NCBI RefSeq assembly: GCF_015207245.1
Contig: NZ_JADEXF010000233.1
Span: forward strand, 1-6,299
Source: Nostoc cf. edaphicum LEGE 07299
GTDB taxonomy: Bacteria > Cyanobacteriota > Cyanobacteriia > Cyanobacteriales > Nostocaceae
Reading direction: 5' to 3'
DNA: 6,299 bases
Under the pieces are notes generated by a model, which did not search any database, was not told where the DNA came from, and was given only the letters and a program-made list of their open reading frames with translations. Made by a program: the position numbers and the translations under genes. Each line of letters opens with the position of its first letter. Position 1 is the stretch's first letter. Below, in pieces: positions 3,938-6,299 of the stretch.

Positions 3938-6299
3938 ATGCCAAATCGTACTGGATACCAAATTAATTCCACTCTCCACGAAGGAATCCAAACAATTATT
4001 TATCAAGCACAAACGCCAAAGACACAACAGCGAGTTATCCTCAAGCTGCTTAAAAATGAATATCCGACCCTTGAAGCCTTTACTCGTCTTAAAAATGAGT
4101 ATCAGATTCAGCAAGGTTTAGACCATCCCAATATAGTTAAAGCTATCAGTCTAGAAACCTTTGAAAACCGTGTGGGATTATTGTTAGAAGACTTTGGTGG
4201 TCAGTCTTTATCTCAACTGCTCCAAACAAAAAAGCTTGACTTAATTAATCATTTAAAGATTGCTATTCAACTGACTAGAGCTTTAGATTATTTGCATAAT
4301 AATCAGATTATTCATAAAGATATCAAACCTAATAACATTATAATTAACTCCCAGACAGGTATTGTTAAACTCGCTGACTTTGGTATAGCCTCGCGTCTCA
4401 ATAAGGAAAATCCTCAATTTAATAACCTTAACTGCGTTGAAGGCACACTTGCCTATATGTCTCCTGAACAAACTGGGAGAATGAATCGCATTCTTGATTA
4501 TCGTACTGACTTTTATTCCCTTGGTGTGACTTTATATGAAATGCTCACTGATAAAACACCATTTGTTAGCCAAGATCCCTTAGAAGTAGTTTATAGTCAC
4601 ATTGCAGTTCAAGCGAGAAACCCGCAATCGTTTAATTCACAAATTCCTACCGCCATCTCTGAGATTGTGATGAAGATGATCGCAAAAAATGCGGAAGACA
4701 GATATCAAAGTGCGACAGGATTATTGGCAGATTTAGAATCATGTCTCAAGCAGTTAGAAACTAAGGGAATCATTACTGATTTTGTGCCAGGTCGTTTAGA
4801 TATATTGAGCCAGTTATTAATACCTCAAAAATTATATGGTCGTGAAGAACAAGTTAATGAACTTTTAGCTGCATTTGAGCGAGTGACATCTGGAACTAGT
4901 GAAATGATGCTAGTGTCTGGCTATTCTGGAATTGGCAAATCAGTTCTAGTCAATGAAGTTAATAAACCAATTACTCGTAGACAAGGGTACTTTATCTCTG
5001 GAAAATTTGACCAGTTAAAACGGAATATACCTTATGCTTCTTTAATTCAAGCTTTTGCGTATTTAATGCGGTATTTGCTGACCGAGAATAATGAAAAAAT
5101 AGAAATATGGCGTAATAAAATCTTATCAGCTTTAGGAACAAATGGAAAAGTTATTACTGATGTAATTCCAGAGGTAGAATTAATCATCGGTACACAGCCA
5201 GAAGTTGTCCAAATTGGGGCAACAGAATCACAAAATCGCTTTAATCATGTTTTTAAAGAATTTATCCAAGTTTTTACTCAAAAAGAACACCCATTAGTCA
5301 TCTTTTTAGATGATTTGCAATGGGCAGATTCAGCCACTTTAAATCTAATTCAACTACTCATAACTGACACCGACAGCAAATATTTTTTATTTATTGGGGC
5401 ATATAGGGATAATGAAGTTAGTTCAGCACATCCTTTAATCCAAAAGATAGAAGAAATTAAAAATAGTGGCACCGTTGTTAATAATCTTGTATTGCAACCT
5501 TTAAATTTAGATAATGTAACTCAGCTAGTTGCCGAAACTCTTCAAAAAATAGAGATTAAGCAGGATAAAGGAACAGGAACCTTTAACAAAGAAATTATTA
5601 AACTAGCTGAGTTAATTTGTAATAAAACAGGCGGGAACCCATTTTTCATAACACAACTAATTCAGGCACTTCATCAAGAAAAACTGTTAAAATTTGACTT
5701 TGATGATGCTAAATGGCAATGGAGCCTAGAGGATATTCAAGCAATTGGAATTACCGATAAGAATGTAGTTGAGTTAGTTGCCAGCCGAGTTGAAAAACTA
5801 CCACAGTTCACCCAAGATGTTTTAAAATTAGCAGCTTGTGTGGGTGACAGATTTAGTCTGGATGTTTTATCGATAGTCAATGAAAAATCACCTTCTTTGA
5901 CAGCAAATGATTTACACTCAGCTTTGCAAGCGGGATTAATTTTGCCTTTAAGTGAAGCTTACCGCATTCCCTTAGTTTTTAATCAAGAAGAAGCGGTTAA
6001 TTTAAATTTCGACACTTCACGGGTGGGTTACAAGTTCTTACATGACAGAGTACAACAAGCAGCATATTCCTTAATTCCAGAAGAACTCAAGAAATCTACT
6101 CACCTGAGAATTGGGCAATTGCTTCTTCAAAATATACCTAAAGAGGAAATAGAAGCTAATATTTTTGATATTGTCAATCAGTTAAATGTAGGTATTGTTA
6201 ACCTGATAGAGCAATTTGAAAAAACTGAATTGGCACGATTAAATTTAATTGCAGGACGAAAAGCTAAAGCTTCTACAGCTTACGAAGCTGCTCTTAAAT
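3938..6299 (+). CDS. HstK-type Ser/Thr kinase with STAND/AAA-like ATPase, 3'-truncated by the window
   Basis: An open frame of 787 codons runs off the right edge with no stop. Residues about 7-275 form a protein kinase domain: VILK (K36), a likely helix-C glutamate E54, HKD with catalytic D128 (126-128), K130 and N133, DFG at 147-149, and MSPEQTGR at 174-181. The glycine loop is reduced to a single glycine (G16), and HKD replaces HRD. After a linker, YGRE at 300-303 opens an ATPase module with Walker A GYSGIGKS (328-335), Walker B LVIFLDDLQWAD (453-464) and GGNPFF (565-570). A helical region follows. In filamentous cyanobacteria this architecture normally continues into a GAF domain and a histidine kinase, with total lengths near 1,700-2,000 residues, so more than half may lie outside. 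The family is thought to relay signals in the cytoplasm; inputs vary. ATG 3938 is the first start after an in-frame TAA at 3917-3919. No Shine-Dalgarno site is visible. Confidence 0.93.
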   Translation, partial: MPNRTGYQINSTLHEGIQTIIYQAQTPKTQQRVILKLLKNEYPTLEAFTRLKNEYQIQQGLDHPNIVKAISLETFENRVGLLLEDFGGQSLSQLLQTKKLDLINHLKIAIQLTRALDYLHNNQIIHKDIKPNNIIINSQTGIVKLADFGIASRLNKENPQFNNLNCVEGTLAYMSPEQTGRMNRILDYRTDFYSLGVTLYEMLTDKTPFVSQDPLEVVYSHIAVQARNPQSFNSQIPTAISEIVMKMIAKNAEDRYQSATGLLADLESCLKQLETKGIITDFVPGRLDILSQLLIPQKLYGREEQVNELLAAFERVTSGTSEMMLVSGYSGIGKSVLVNEVNKPITRRQGYFISGKFDQLKRNIPYASLIQAFAYLMRYLLTENNEKIEIWRNKILSALGTNGKVITDVIPEVELIIGTQPEVVQIGATESQNRFNHVFKEFIQVFTQKEHPLVIFLDDLQWADSATLNLIQLLITDTDSKYFLFIGAYRDNEVSSAHPLIQKIEEIKNSGTVVNNLVLQPLNLDNVTQLVAETLQKIEIKQDKGTGTFNKEIIKLAELICNKTGGNPFFITQLIQALHQEKLLKFDFDDAKWQWSLEDIQAIGITDKNVVELVASRVEKLPQFTQDVLKLAACVGDRFSLDVLSIVNEKSPSLTANDLHSALQAGLILPLSEAYRIPLVFNQEEAVNLNFDTSRVGYKFLHDRVQQAAYSLIPEELKKSTHLRIGQLLLQNIPKEEIEANIFDIVNQLNVGIVNLIEQFEKTELARLNLIAGRKAKASTAYEAALK

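Noticed and set aside
4283..4471. A 62-codon minus-strand open frame inside the kinase gene
   Set aside because: It is antisense to the conserved HKD-DFG-SPE region of the kinase and has no family resemblance. It is a shadow frame.

Overview
The window looks like chromosomal DNA of a filamentous, probably heterocyst-forming cyanobacterium (Nostoc/Anabaena/Calothrix type). The signs are three HIP1 octamers (GCGATCGC), two short tandem heptamer arrays in intergenic DNA, AT-rich spacers, and a large HstK-type Ser/Thr kinase plus ATPase protein, a family expanded in these organisms. The genus is an inference; no marker gene is present.

Layout from left to right. Positions 1-140 are non-coding and hold a strong hairpin terminator (57-100) followed by five copies of a heptamer (104-138). 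On the minus strand at 141-818 is a corrinoid adenosyltransferase (cobO). A 340-base AT-rich gap (819-1158) follows, with one small palindrome near its right end. Next on the minus strand are a GFA/CENP-V-fold zinc protein (1159-1614, GTG start with a good Shine-Dalgarno site and a plausible promoter) and a 421-residue protein whose last third is a pRiA4b ORF-3-like domain (1756-3021). A 194-base divergent spacer with a second copy of the heptamer array separates this from a plus-strand nucleotidyltransferase-fold protein (3216-3752). After a 185-base spacer, a large plus-strand gene starts at 3938 and runs off the right edge. Its visible 787 residues are a Ser/Thr kinase domain joined to a STAND/AAA-like ATPase.

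How the genes relate. There is no clear operon. Each gene has its own spacer, and the functions (cobamide synthesis, a zinc protein of unknown substrate, two poorly understood families, a signalling protein) do not form an obvious pathway. The divergent pRiA4b-like/nucleotidyltransferase pair is the only arrangement that might imply shared control. I see no CRISPR array, transposase, tRNA, rRNA or riboswitch. I do not see a convincing undescribed system; the best leads are the unassigned N-terminal 280 residues of the pRiA4b-like protein, the paired heptamer arrays, and the truncated kinase.
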